Positions 12,989 through 13,000 of a stretch of DNA of 13,000 nt are shown here, one piece after another; within the stretch, counting starts at the first letter, position 1; every line of letters starts with the position of its first letter. Under the pieces are notes generated by a model. It was not told where the DNA came from. It worked only from the letters and a program-made list of their open reading frames with translations, and made no database searches. Position numbers and translations under genes: made by a program. The DNA comes from Gemmatimonadota bacterium (GTDB taxonomy: Bacteria; Gemmatimonadota; Gemmatimonadetes; Longimicrobiales; Gaopeijiaceae): the NCBI GenBank assembly GCA_030550695.1, contig JAUQOX010000063.1, positions 1 through 13,000 on the forward strand, given 5' to 3'.

Positions 12989-13000
12989 AGCCGAGATCGG

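Larger units (their letters stand above)
12586..13000. other. Gene-free leader region upstream of mfd
   Basis: About 415 bp without a convincing gene. Open frames here (for example 12555-12989 on -) are Arg/Pro-rich with no recognisable motif or ribosome site. It holds several GC-rich dyads (12672-12696, 12781-12813, 12850-12883, 12903-12939), a TATACT box toward mfd (12838-12843), a short direct repeat CGGAAAG x2 on the - strand (about 12618-12632), and a sigma-54-like promoter at the far right pointing outward. It therefore looks like a regulatory region between mfd and a gene beyond the right edge. Confidence 0.6.

Noticed and set aside
12555..12989. 144-codon - strand open frame upstream of mfd
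   Set aside because: Overlaps the mfd start, has no ribosome site or recognised domain, and contains the dyads and promoter-like elements. Treated as non-coding.
12941..13000. Small + strand frame starting ATG 12940 (MDKPPPFQGGG...)
   Set aside because: It runs through the sigma-54-like element and off the window, and has no ribosome site; a promoter reading fits better.

Overview
This GC-rich window is most simply read as a piece of a Gemmatimonadota-type (or related Gram-negative) chromosome. That placement is an inference. It rests on a SusD/RagB-family outer-membrane lipoprotein beside a small lipoprotein, duplicated SurA/PrsA-type parvulins, FtsEX with an EnvC-like partner, and the strong G/C bias at third codon positions. 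I recognise no mobile element, CRISPR array, rRNA or tRNA.

Layout. Positions 1-1191 are read on the + strand: the 3' part of a susD-like gene (cut by the left edge), then a short lipoprotein gene. A spacer of about 110 bp separates these from a long cluster on the - strand that meets them head-on. In transcription order from the right the cluster is mfd (12585-9223), a parvulin lipoprotein (9074-7638), a soluble SurA with two parvulin domains (7621-6263), pdxA (6266-5247), ftsE (5250-4576), ftsX (4565-3708), an envC-type M23 protein (3704-2439) and holB (2442-1306). From the lipoprotein parvulin to holB the genes are fused head to tail: three ATGA stop/start overlaps (surA/pdxA, pdxA/ftsE, envC/holB), and gaps of 16, 10 and 3 bp elsewhere, with Shine-Dalgarno sites lying in or next to the preceding gene's end. 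This looks like one translationally coupled operon. mfd may belong to it or may have its own leader; a 148-bp spacer with small hairpins separates it from the rest.

How the genes fit together. Two periplasmic foldases handle outer-membrane proteins. FtsE and FtsX form the divisome ABC complex that gates cell-wall hydrolysis, and the next gene encodes an EnvC-like coiled-coil/LytM protein that has lost the metal ligands of an active peptidase, as expected for an amidase activator. PdxA (vitamin B6 synthesis), Mfd (transcription-coupled repair) and HolB (clamp-loader delta') are housekeeping genes sharing the same transcript.

The 415 bp to the right of mfd (12586-13000) holds no recognisable gene but several GC-rich dyads, a TATACT -10-like box toward mfd, and at the far right edge a close match to a sigma-54 promoter pointing out of the window. 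Most of the window is ordinary core genome. The best leads are the sigma-54 site with its upstream dyad, the degenerate LytM domain, the GQTE variant in PdxA, and the split conservation of the two parvulin domains in SurA.
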